DNA from: Erythrobasidium yunnanense
Taxonomy: Eukaryota > Basidiomycota > Cystobasidiomycetes > Erythrobasidiales > Erythrobasidiaceae
Direction: 5' to 3'
Assembly: GCA_001600175.1 (NCBI GenBank)
Contig: BCJC01000001.1
Span: 3,953,652 to 4,017,651 of the forward strand
DNA: 64,000 nt
Positions within the stretch are counted from its first letter, which is position 1, and the number at the start of each line of letters is the position of its first letter. Below, in pieces: positions 55,098 to 64,000 of this stretch. The notes under the pieces are model-generated. The model did no database searches, was not told where the DNA came from, and saw only the letters and a program-made list of their open reading frames with translations. The translations under genes were made by a program, and so were the position numbers.

Positions 55098-56427
55098 ATG
55101 TCCGCTGTCAATTCCGCACAGAATGCTGTCTTCGTACAGTCTGAAGATATCGGCCAAGATGCTACGCGAGTGTGCGGACCCGACTTCAATCTTCCTATCG
55201 AGCTCGAGGCACTTCTGCAAAGTTATGCGACGACTGGCTTTCAAGCGACCGCCTTATCGCGTGCGATAGACATTGTCAACAAGATGGTCAGCCTGCTTAA
55301 TTACTGAGCTTTATGTCGGTATAAAGCTGAAGAAGGTATAAATTCTGAAAGAGACGCTGGCGACTTTCGGACGAGCCAAGAGCACAAGACGACGATACAG
55401 ATGAAACAATCCGTGCGAGCACTCGCTGTCACATTATGCTCGGCTATACATCCAATCTCATCTCCTCTGGACTTCGAGAGATCATTCGGTTTCTCGTGCA
55501 GAACAAGTACATCTCAGGCATCGTGACTACCGCAGGTGGCATAGAAGAAGACTTGATCAAATGCTTGGGATCAACCTATCTTGCTCCAGAAGGCCGGTTC
55601 GATGTTGGAGGAGCAGGCCTGCGGAAGAGAGGTCTGAATCGAATAGGAAACCTTTTGGTGCCCAATGACAACTACTGCAAGTTCGAAGATTGGGTCATGC
55701 CTATCCTAGACAGCATGGTGGATGAGCAGGAGAAGCAGGGAACGCGATGGACACCAAGCTCAGTCATAGCTCGGCTAGGCAAGGAGATCAATAACGAAGA
55801 GTCTGTTCTATATTGGGCATGGAAGGTAAGCATATACTCCATCACATGACTGCGTCTCTTTCTGACTTTTAGTTTCAGAATGATATTCCGATCTTCTGCC
55901 CAGCCTTGACCGACGGATCCCTAGGAGATATGCTCTTCTTCCATTCCTACAAGACACCATCTCCTCTGGTCATCGATATTGTAGCCGACATACGCAGAAT
56001 CAACGACATGAGCATGAAAGCGCCGAAAGCTGGCATGGTCATTTTAGGCGGAGGAGTCTGCAAGCATCAGATTGCCAACAGCATGCTTTTCGTAGGTCTG
56101 ACGATCTTCGGTGCGGAATATCTGGCTAATTCGTTGACTAGCGGAACGGGGCAGACTATGCCGTCTACATCAACACCGGTCAGGAATTCGACGGCTCGGA
56201 CGGAGGCGCAAGACCAGACGAGGCTGTCAGCTGGGGCAAGATCCGTGCCAATGCAGAGTCTGTCAAGGTGCGCTTCTGCCTCAGGCATAGGCTGCATTTG
56301 CTGATCCTTTTGGCGCCAGGTGCATGCCGATGCAACGCTTATCTTCCCTCTGATAGTAGCTGGCTCGTGGGGCAAAGCACATTGGGACGATCAAAAAGCA
56401 CGTTTAGCGAACGGACATCCTGCTTGA
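55098..56427 (+). CDS. DYS1: Deoxyhypusine synthase
   Basis: Transfers the aminobutyl group of spermidine to a lysine of eIF5A, using NAD; 369 residues, equal to the human enzyme. Exons 55098-55286, 55352-55825, 55879-56091, 56142-56267, 56320-56427. Highly conserved blocks: [110 protein letters not shown] and [13 protein letters not shown] with the catalytic Lys. The second exon's acceptor is the least certain (55351); the third intron has two possible acceptors, with the CAG at 55878 giving the family sequence WKNDIPIF. Confidence 0.96.
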
Positions 56428-56525
56428 TGCTGTTGCGGCTATAGAACAAAGTTGGCTGTACATACACGATATATTTCTAGATCTAGCGAGCAGCAGCTTC
56501 ATTTAGCAATGCTATGACCATGCAT

Positions 56526-59500
56526 CTACATAATAATGGAGTTCGTTTCGCTCGCAGTGCCATCCCTATTGCTGGCCACGCTTTGCGGGCGGGCTCGAGA
56601 GAAGTCCATATCGATGACTTGCACAAGCTCGTCCTTTCGGCCTGTGAACAGCTCGTCGCCTATAGAAGTGCATTATATTAGTGCTTATCTATGATGTTTA
56701 GTATCGGTTGAGTTTCTGCCTCACCTTCTACTGGCAGCATACCCTCGAAGCTGGTCGATGACTTCTTATACAAGGATGAATCGGCATAATGATGAAGCGT
56801 GTCGTATGCATTCTTGAGGGGGATATGGTTGGTAAGGACCCTGTAGAAGATTTGTTAGACAAGCTTGTATGCCGATACAAAGCTGACCTACCGTCGAGGC
56901 TGAACAGACAAGGCATGCTTTGCATCTAAAGAGGCATCCAGCGGAAGAGAATGTGCGCCTTCACTCAGGGCAATACGAATGGAAAATTCCTTCTGATCAG
57001 ACTTGATGCGCTCGTACAGCTCGAAAGTGATGTATGACTAGGTACGTTGTTAGCTCGGCTGCGGGTGTGGATGCCATTTGGATACGCACCATATAGTCCA
57101 GCTCGGGTAATTGTGGCATGACGATAGGCAAATCCGACAAAAGTACCAGATTGACAAGCGTTTGTATATGGCTTTCCTTCGTGAAGTAAAAGGTAGCTCG
57201 GCCGTTGCTGTTATCGCGGGCAATGTATAGATCGTCCAAGATTTGCTTGAGCAGCGGCCAGGATGTCAGAACTCCAATTTGCAGCTTTTCATCCTTCTCG
57301 ATACCATATTCAGCAGGCGCGACTGTCAGGGAAAAGCCATGTCAGATTCCGCCTACTCGATAGTCTACTCTTATTCGTCTCACTATAATCGAAGAGAATC
57401 TTTGCTTTCTCGTACAATTCTTTCAGCTTCTGAGGAGGTTTCGAGCCGGTCTTGTCGGAACTCGAGTCTTTCTGCTCGCCTTGCGGTGTGAAGATGGTCT
57501 CCAAGAAAGTCGAGTTGTGTAGAGCGTCATACTTGATGGAGTCGTAAAGCTCTGAGATGCGGGATGGATCGAACTTTTCAGGCTCGACATCGCAGAACTC
57601 GACGAAGATCTTGTCCCAGCGTTCTTTCCACAGCGCAGGGTACTCTGAGCAGCACCATCGTGATTGGATATTCTCGACATCCAAAGTCTTGAAGTTCTCG
57701 ATCATGACTAGCGAGGCGAGAAGTCAGTCATGAGTGTCAGCCAACAGTGAACATGACATACTGGCTCTATGGTATTTGAGTAGCTCGACTGTCTCCTGTA
57801 CGACTTGTTGGGGCTCTACGTCGGGAACTCGCCAAGCAAACGCGAACTCAGGCCTCTTATACTCGCCCGGTCTAAGCAGAACCTTCAGGCGCTTCTTGAC
57901 TCTGTCCATAGGCTCTTTAGCCGCATTAGAGTCATCAAGGAGGTCTTTGCGGATGATTAGTCTGTGCGGGGTAGGGTTGGTGCCGGTCGAACTTTTGTTC
58001 AAGATGGATGAGCCAAAGATCTCGGCCGTTGCGATTGCGCGCCGCCTACAAACAACGAGTTAGCTACTGCGTACCGCGCGATACAGCAAAGTAGTGGCTT
58101 ACTCGGAGCTACTGCATATAGCGACGTTATTGAGCAGCGTCCTACGGATCATTCGGATCAGAGGATTTCGCAAGTGAAGGCACACTATACCTACTTGTTC
58201 AAGATAGCATAGTCCTTGCGCATATTCTCTCCAAGATCTCTACTCTGGTATCTTCCAGCATGTGTGAATTCTCCACCCCATTTAACAATGATGTTCAGTT
58301 TCTCGCAAGTATCGTCATCTGCAAACGACGGTTTGAGCTGTGCTTTCGTACCCGGAACACCGATCTTATTGTCCAAGATCTTCTTGAGCGATAAAAGCAT
58401 GTCTTTGTCACTTCCTTCCATCTCGAGAGCTGCGTCGGCCGCTTCTACGATATATCGGAGTTGTTCGTCCGCGCGAAGGATGATCTCGTCTTTGCGGCCT
58501 TGTAAGAGGTTGATGAACGGCTCCGACCAGCTCCACGACCCTTTGACGTTGAACTTGAGCTTCACTAGATTCGCAAAATATGATGATCAGACGTGAGGCG
58601 ATAGTTGTGATAAGCCCTCACTTACTCTTCGGTGTTCTATCGGCATGTCTGAATACGCATACAGCGCCCTTGAGCGCCCAAGACTTGTCTTTGCTGCTAG
58701 GTTCGCTCTTCGTGCTTGGTGTCTTCGGTATCGCAATCTGGTTTGTACAGAACCTCTCCAAGATCTCCGCGCATTTGTCATAGTACATATCATTTCCTTT
58801 GACGAAACTCCAGCCATTGACGTCAATGACATAGCTCTTGCCATTTGCTCGCAGTAGATCGAAGCCGCAGATGTTCTGCTTGAATGCAGTGGCGATCTTG
58901 CTCGCGATCTCCTTCTCTTCGTCACTCAGCTCAATTACGTAGCGTAATTCTTTTCCATCCAAGTTTCTTCGCACAACTCCGTCAACAGCTGGTGATTTTC
59001 TAGATTCGGCATGAACGAAATGCGGGCCCAATGTGTATGCTTTGATGTCTTCTGCATTCTCGACGTCCATAAATTGTTCGTAGACGTATGAGCCGTCCGT
59101 TCTTGGGAAGTTCAGATCTGGGTCCATTTCTGAGGACTTGTTGCCTATCTTTCTAAACAAGCGTCTTCCTCCACCTCCTTTCTTCTTGGAAAAGTATATA
59201 TTGATATTATGATTCTCTCCAGAGACTGGCTTCTCCACAAATGGCTTCTTTACAGTCTTGCCATTCGCTTCCACCTTCTCGTCGTCGAAAGCCAATTCCG
59301 TGTCTGGCCGCGCATCATCTATCCGCATATTCCAGTCTCGATAGATCTGGTCCGATACGCGCTTGGGCAATTGTGGACCACCATCACGGTCGACCTCGAT
59401 ACGGGGAGGCGTCAGGACTCCTGCTTTATCCAAGATAGCTAGGACGAGCCTTCGATCCCAGAAGATCTGTTGCATAGATAGATCGTTGATGCAGACAGGT

Positions 59501-59951
59501 TTGCGAAGCTCGACATAGTTTATCGCCTTATCGAGGGGAAAGCCAGTTGAATGGAAACTGATGAGAAAGTCGCAGATTGGCCAATTCTCCACGTCTGGCG
59601 GAATCCTCAGGAGTTAGACAATGGTTATAATGAGTTCACAACTACGTGCGGCCCACCTTCGTCGATAATACACTTGTCGCCAAAGACTATGATCTCAAAC
59701 TTTCCAGTCGCGAGGAGTCTTGAGAGGATGTTTCGCATAGGTTTACTTCTTGCTTTTCTGTCCATTGCGCATACTCCGAGCTTGACTTGGTTATCCGCTT
59801 GCGGCTGGGCTTTGGCTGGATCATCTCCATTCTCTTTGGCTTTCGTTACAGCAGGATTAGTGGATGATGGATAGATCTGTTTCGCTTGTTGTACATCTCC
59901 AGGATTATCACTGTTAGTAGGCTCGCCGTTACTGGCAGCTGTCAGATCCAT
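56526..59951 (-). CDS. Inositol hexakisphosphate/diphosphoinositol kinase (VIP1/Asp1, PPIP5K)
   Basis: Bifunctional inositol pyrophosphate enzyme, 969 residues. Exons 59657-59951, 58626-59594, 58195-58564, 58103-58141, 57762-58045, 57384-57707, 57090-57322, 56892-57037, 56725-56840, 56526-56659. The N-terminal ATP-grasp kinase domain spans roughly residues 57-390: [66 protein letters not shown] and [24 protein letters not shown]. The phosphatase-like domain starts with RHADRTPK at ~414-421 and continues through [32 protein letters not shown] and the C-terminal [12 protein letters not shown], where the His usual in HxxFEL-type motifs is not obvious. The kinase makes 1-InsP7 from InsP6; the phosphatase half usually opposes it. 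It is head-to-head with PYM. Confidence 0.94.
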
Positions 59952-60034
59952 AATAGCGTCAGTACAAGTCGCCGGTTAGTCGGAGCTTGAAACACGTTCA
60001 ACACTTTTTCAAGACTTTCTTTTAACATTCATCA
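59952..60034. promoter_or_regulatory. 83-bp bidirectional promoter, VIP1-type kinase / PYM
   Basis: Only 83 bp separate the divergent start codons, so both 5' leaders and the core promoters must fit or overlap here. A GCTTGAAAC ... TTTTTCAAG imperfect inverted pair lies inside. Confidence 0.6.
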
Positions 60035-61435
60035 ATGGAGAACTTAAGGAGCCCTTCACTTGCTGGAATTGTCAGCGACCCAGCAGACGCAGCTCGCCGT
60101 ATGGTCCCAGCGTCACAGCGGCCCGACGGAAGGTGGGCATAAACATCAGAATTATAAGGCCAGGGATAAGGCTCAGCTTATACAGTCGGTATACCTCTTG
60201 AAGCACTCGTAAACAGCTCCGCGTAAGGCCAGGCTATGTCCCTACCGAAGATGTAGCCAAATTCAAGGTCGGACAAGGCTCCATGAAGCAACAGCTCGCG
60301 AGCGCAAGGGAAAACCATCAAGCGCCGTCTACACCATCAAGTCCTGCTGTCAATAATGCCAATGTTCAGGTCAAGAGACCGTCCGACTTTGTACCCAATG
60401 AACCACGGATGTATCCTCAGGAGCAGCAACAACAGCACTCGCAAACTGTAGCTACGCCATTCAAGAGTGGTGCAACGACGAGCAGATGGGCTTCCACACC
60501 TTCCACGTCTACGCCTGCTGCTACTGCTGCTCCAGCTACGCCAGTCCGCATAACTAAGCAACCGGTCCAAGCTGCGCCTGCGGTCACGCAGACGCTTACT
60601 GTTGTGCCAGAGCCAGCCAAGTCCCAAGAGATGAGCAGCAGGACGCCTTCTTTGTCTACGCCCGCTACGGCGCCCGCGACGACACTCAAGTTCTCTCCAT
60701 CCGGCTCAGACCTGCCGCCAGATCTGGAAGGTGAATGGTGGGATGATGAGCTGGACAGTACAGCAGATGCACTGCAAGGTATCAATCTGGACAGTGCGCC
60801 TCTTGCATCTACATCGGCCGCGCCTGTCGCTAGCGTAGAGCAGCTTGAAGCTCGCAAGCAGTCGCCGAAGCAGCAGAAGCAGCTACAGCCAACACCGCAG
60901 GCTTCGGAGCAAGTTGTGCTGTCAGTGAAAGGCCGTGGGAAGGGCAAAGCGAATGGAGCAGCGACAGAACAGCGCCAGAATGGCAAGAAAGAAAGACAGA
61001 AGTCGCAATCCGGACAGATAGCGCTTCCAATGCAACGTGGCCGATCGAATGAGAAGACTCAGCAACATCCTCCGGCTTCTGCGCCGCCTGCTTCGCAAGG
61101 TTTTCCTGCCCGGACAGAACAGAATAGCGGGGTGAAGACAGGTCTGGCGAGGCTATCCTTGACGGAGATAACAGAAAGAGCGCGCGTTCTTGGTAATGAC
61201 TTGCGCGAGGTAAGCAGCTTTGGCCTGACCTCAACGGTACATGCCGTATCGACTAATTGGATATCGACAGGCTCGCCAACTGAAGCGGTACGCTTCATCA
61301 GGAGCCGTATTGAAGTCGGAACAGACGACAAAGCTGCAAGGCATGTCTGACACGCTGTACGAGCTGGAGCAGCTGAGAGACGTGCTCCGAAGTGCGGCTG
61401 AAGAGGTGGAGAAGTCGATGCAAGCTGGAAAGTGA
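60035..61435 (+). CDS. PYM1: PYM/WIBG-type exon-junction-complex recycling factor
   Basis: Partner of Y14 and Mago; removes exon junction complexes from translated mRNA at the ribosome. Predicted 422 residues from exons 60035-60132, 60204-61209, 61271-61435. The Mago/Y14-binding domain is residues ~9-50: LAGIVSDPADAAR, MVPASQRPDGSTRK (restored across the first intron by an AAG acceptor), LRVRPGYVPTEDVAKF. A long disordered Pro/Ser/Thr/Gln-rich middle part follows, containing an acidic EGEWWDDELD patch. The C-terminus is a helical segment (SDTLYELEQLRDVLRSAAEE) as in PYM. At 422 residues it is about twice the usual length, the extra being low-complexity linker. Presence of PYM implies a functional exon junction complex, in keeping with the intron density seen here. 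Confidence 0.88.
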
Positions 61436-61802
61436 AGCATAGTATGATAAGGATAGATGATGAGAAGAGAATGTTATTCATAGTAGGATAGCTTGCGAAG
61501 CCTTTCCTGGCCACTCTTAAACACCTGCAGGACGGGCAATCTTTCGCGCATATAGTCGCAGGCTCGATATTTGGCTTTACCGTCATTATATGCTGGACTT
61601 CCAAGTATCAGATGCACACAAACGCGTACTTTGTCGTTCAGTCGCGTCTTTCTAAGTGCCACTTTTCGCCCTCGTGCTCTCTATTCTCTTTGCCATCCGA
61701 ATCTTGCTACATTGCTGCAGCCAGCTCCCTCCCAGTATCAACACCACACTCCTTCACCAACTACCTGCTTCTGCCTTGCCTTCCTGTGCGAGCGAGCGAG
61801 CC
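61436..61802. other. Intergenic region between PYM and the small basic protein gene
   Basis: About 370 bp on the plus strand between tandem genes. The last ~150 bp are CT-rich, a promoter-like feature. No gene was seen. Confidence 0.4.
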
Positions 61803-62367
61803 ATGACAACCTACGAGTCTTACCGGGTCAGTTACTCGAGCTAGCGAGAAAGCAAGAATGGTCGCAACAGGTCTCTGATCATATAATATAAAACACAGGC
61901 TTCTCAAATAGCATCCAACAAAGCCCTCATCGCGTCTCTAGGCATCCAGAAAGTCGAGAGAACGCCCGTTAAACGGCTCGTCAAGCCAGATCTATACTCG
62001 CATCTAGGCAAGAGGAAGTCATTGAGACGCGCTGTGAAAGCAGAGCCGAAAGTGTATAGCAGCAGCAGACGTGAGTTTGCCCATCTTGCTGTTTCGGACG
62101 CGTCTGCAGCATGCTGATATAAAGGTTGTTCAGGTCGCAGACAGACGCGCAGCGCAAGCACGGAGAGCCGGAGATGTGAGTACATCTATGTAGCAACAAA
62201 AGTAGCGCACGCTGAACCACCCTTCAACAGCCAGCCGCTCACGATCACGGTCGCAAGAGGAGGAAGATGACGAAGACCCGCGTATTGTCACTCTGGATCC
62301 ATCAGAATGGCATCTTCATCCAGCTCTTGAAGTGCTAGGACCAGCAGGGCGGCCTACACCGCCATGA
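61803..62367 (+). CDS. Small basic SR-like protein, hypothetical
   Basis: Predicted 124 residues from four exons, 61803-61826, 61899-62070, 62134-62175, 62231-62367, all in phase with good donors. The sequence starts MTTYESYRASQIASN, has a basic segment (GKRKSLRRAVKAE), an Arg/Ser stretch (SSRSRSRS) and ends with an acidic patch and a Pro-rich tail. This composition suggests a nuclear protein, but I recognise no family. Because the first exon is 24 nt and the gene is small, the model rests on splice phase and continuity rather than on homology. Confidence 0.62.
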
Positions 62368-62615
62368 ATATAGGTCTTGAAAGGAATTTGGTGGACGTGT
62401 GCATGCTATTGCTAGTCGTATACAGTCTCGGTGAAGGAGTTCACCATTTATGTATGTTGTTGTATCACGGATTCATTATCTTCAAAGCCAGCTCCCTTCA
62501 GATTGTGTATGATAGCATCGAATCCTAGGAGTTACAGGCTTCAGGCATGTTTCGTAATGGAGGAAACTACATAGCAGAGATCACAACAATCGTCGTCAAA
62601 GCATACGATTCCCTC

Positions 62616-64000
62616 TCAGACATCCTTTTTCTGCTTCGACGAGCTCTCCTTCCCGTCTTCAGCGTTCACAACGACAGCCGAAGAATCACTTTCTGACAGC
62701 GAAGGTTCGCGGCCTCTCTGGCCACCAGGTCGTTCTTCGTCTCTAATCTCCTTGTCCAGGCTAAGGAGCGGCACCTTCTCGGGTGATGAAGATCCCTGGG
62801 AAGCAGATCCAGACGTAGGTTGCAGCATTGGCGATGCGGCCGCTGATACATCCACCGCGCTCGGACCCAGCTGCACATCACTTGGCACTTCCTGCAGACT
62901 TGCTCCACTAGAGGGGCTCATGACCGTACTTCCGGGCGTCTTGGTCCCATTCGCTACTTTCTGCAAGTCGTCCAGTTCTTTCTTGAGAGCAGCCACTTCT
63001 TTGTAGTTGGCCATCACTTTGAAATAGAAGGAGGCACCGTTCCAGACGGATACGCTGAAGAAAGTCAGGATCCAGAGCACGGAAAGGACCTTGCTGTCGT
63101 AGAGCCAGATCGTGGAAGGCGCCATCGTAACGATCGTGTAGACAAATTGACCGGCCATGAAGGACGGCTCGCGGCGTGAAGGCGGGATCTTGGCGAGAGT
63201 CTAAACGAAAGCAAGCCGTAAGATCAGTATATGTTGAGCATTTGGGCAGAAAGACGGCATTAGCGCACCTTGCCGATGAGAGACTTCTTATTATGCAACA
63301 TATACGTGAAGCTTGTAATTCTGCCTTCCTTCTCGATCTTGTCCTTCCTAGCGACCACGATGCCGTAGTAGTATGCGACCTGCCATATCAGGTCTATGTG
63401 CGCTCGAGGGTCAGCTTGTTATGCACCCGATCACACTCTGAAGGTAGCTCACAGGCGACACTGCTGAAGACTAGACTTCGCATGATGTTCAGGCTAGGCA
63501 GTTGTGCGAGCGCAGGGTACTTCTCTTCGACATTTGGGAAGAAATGTCGTAAGACCGTAAATACGAATGGAGGGTAGATGTGAATGAACAGAGAGGTTAC
63601 TTTGTCCATGCTGTGGAAGACGAGCGAGTTGCGCCATGTCGCGATGCTGTAGAATACGATTTAGCGACTACAGGCATAAATGCGGAGAAGGAGAGACGTA
63701 CGCGGTGCATAGCGGACCATGACTGAGCGCATAACACGCTACGAACAGGATGGGAGAACCAGGGAATACCCAAATGTAGAGCAGACATATGACGTTTACA
63801 ATGTCTGTTGAGTCGCAAAAGGATCATCAACAAATTCTATATATAGTAATATTGATGAACGTACAGCACAGATCAGCTAGGAACAGTGAGTAGTGTTTCT
63901 TTCGATATTCGTAGATTCGGATTGGGAAGAGGTACAGCGAGAGCGCAGTATACACCCCGGGACTACACGGCAATAGTATCAGCTACTTACTCCTCGGGCG
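62616..64000 (-). CDS. Glycerophosphocholine acyltransferase, GPC1-like, 5' end cut by window
   Basis: Multi-pass membrane acyltransferase of the fungal GPC1 (YGR149W) family, which reacylates glycerophosphocholine in phosphatidylcholine remodelling. Visible exons: 63991-64000 (partial), 63865-63962, 63702-63804, 63453-63646, 63269-63393, 62616-63200. Family segments: FPIRIYEYRKKHYSLFLADL, CLLYIWVFPGSPILFVACY, LSHGPLCTAIATWRNSLVFH, SMDKVTSLFIHIYPPFVF, IWQVAYYYGIVVARKDKI, GRITSFTYMLHNKKSLIGK, SFMAGQFVYTIVTMAPSTIW. The last ~120 residues are a Ser/Pro-rich cytosolic tail ending QKKDV. The first visible intron, 63963-63990, would be only 28 nt; it has GTAAGT and TAG ends and restores phase. Confidence 0.88.

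Noticed and set aside
1-64000. tRNA, rRNA, CRISPR, transposon, LTR or virus-like elements
   Set aside because: Scanning by eye for T-loop (GGTTCRA) contexts, terminal repeats, reverse-transcriptase or transposase motifs and regularly spaced repeats gave nothing that held up. A covariance-model search would be needed for small RNAs.

Overview
The window is a gene-dense piece of a fungal nuclear genome, most likely a basidiomycete. Evidence: almost every gene is cut by short GT-AG introns of about 45-70 nt with CTRAY-type branch points; a partner-of-Y14/Mago (PYM) gene is present, which budding yeasts lack; and there is a multi-pass membrane protein of a type that is expanded in mushrooms and relatives. 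The compact, intron-rich layout with roughly balanced base composition would fit a small-genome lineage such as Pucciniomycotina, but I cannot fix a genus. About 32 genes fill 64 kb. I saw no tRNA, rRNA, CRISPR array, transposon or virus-like element.

Layout. 0-12 kb: a secreted histidine phosphatase cut by the window start, two related BTB/POZ genes (the second apparently frameshifted), a PET191-type cytochrome oxidase assembly factor, a secreted expansin-like protein, and a ~1,380-residue Pro/Gln-rich protein of unknown role. 12-26 kb: a plus-strand run of housekeeping genes: a type II membrane glycosyltransferase-like protein, ATP synthase subunit d, hexokinase, THO2 (transcription/mRNA export), a PfkB/MAK32-like kinase and NIP7 (60S biogenesis). 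The spacers THO2-PfkB and PfkB-NIP7 are only 62 and 87 bp. 26-34 kb: ARG8, a hypothetical gene, a gamma-glutamylcyclotransferase-fold gene, ERG4, a quinone oxidoreductase and a dead aminoglycoside-phosphotransferase-type gene. 34-47 kb: a small fungal hypothetical, a CLPTM1 homologue, a Ser/Thr-rich single-pass surface protein, SNU66/SART1, a Cys-rich GPI-anchored protein and RLP24. 47-64 kb: an EF-hand NADH dehydrogenase, a divergent HSF-type factor, a multi-pass membrane protein, deoxyhypusine synthase, a VIP1/Asp1 inositol pyrophosphate kinase, PYM, a small SR-like basic protein and a glycerophosphocholine acyltransferase (GPC1-like) cut by the window end.

How the genes relate. There is no single pathway cluster. 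Themes are mitochondrial energy metabolism (ATP7, PET191, NADH dehydrogenase, ARG8), ribosome and translation biology (NIP7, RLP24, deoxyhypusine synthase, PYM), splicing/export (SNU66, THO2) and cell surface/lipids (ERG4, GPC1, mucin-like and GPI proteins).

The most unusual property is gene structure rather than gene content: internal coding exons of 5, 8 and 20 nt, a start codon split by an intron, a GC-AG intron, several in-frame stop-free introns that could be retained, and candidate introns of only 28-34 nt. All exon-intron models here were built by hand from splice motifs, reading-phase continuity and remembered family sequence; none was checked against transcripts or databases.
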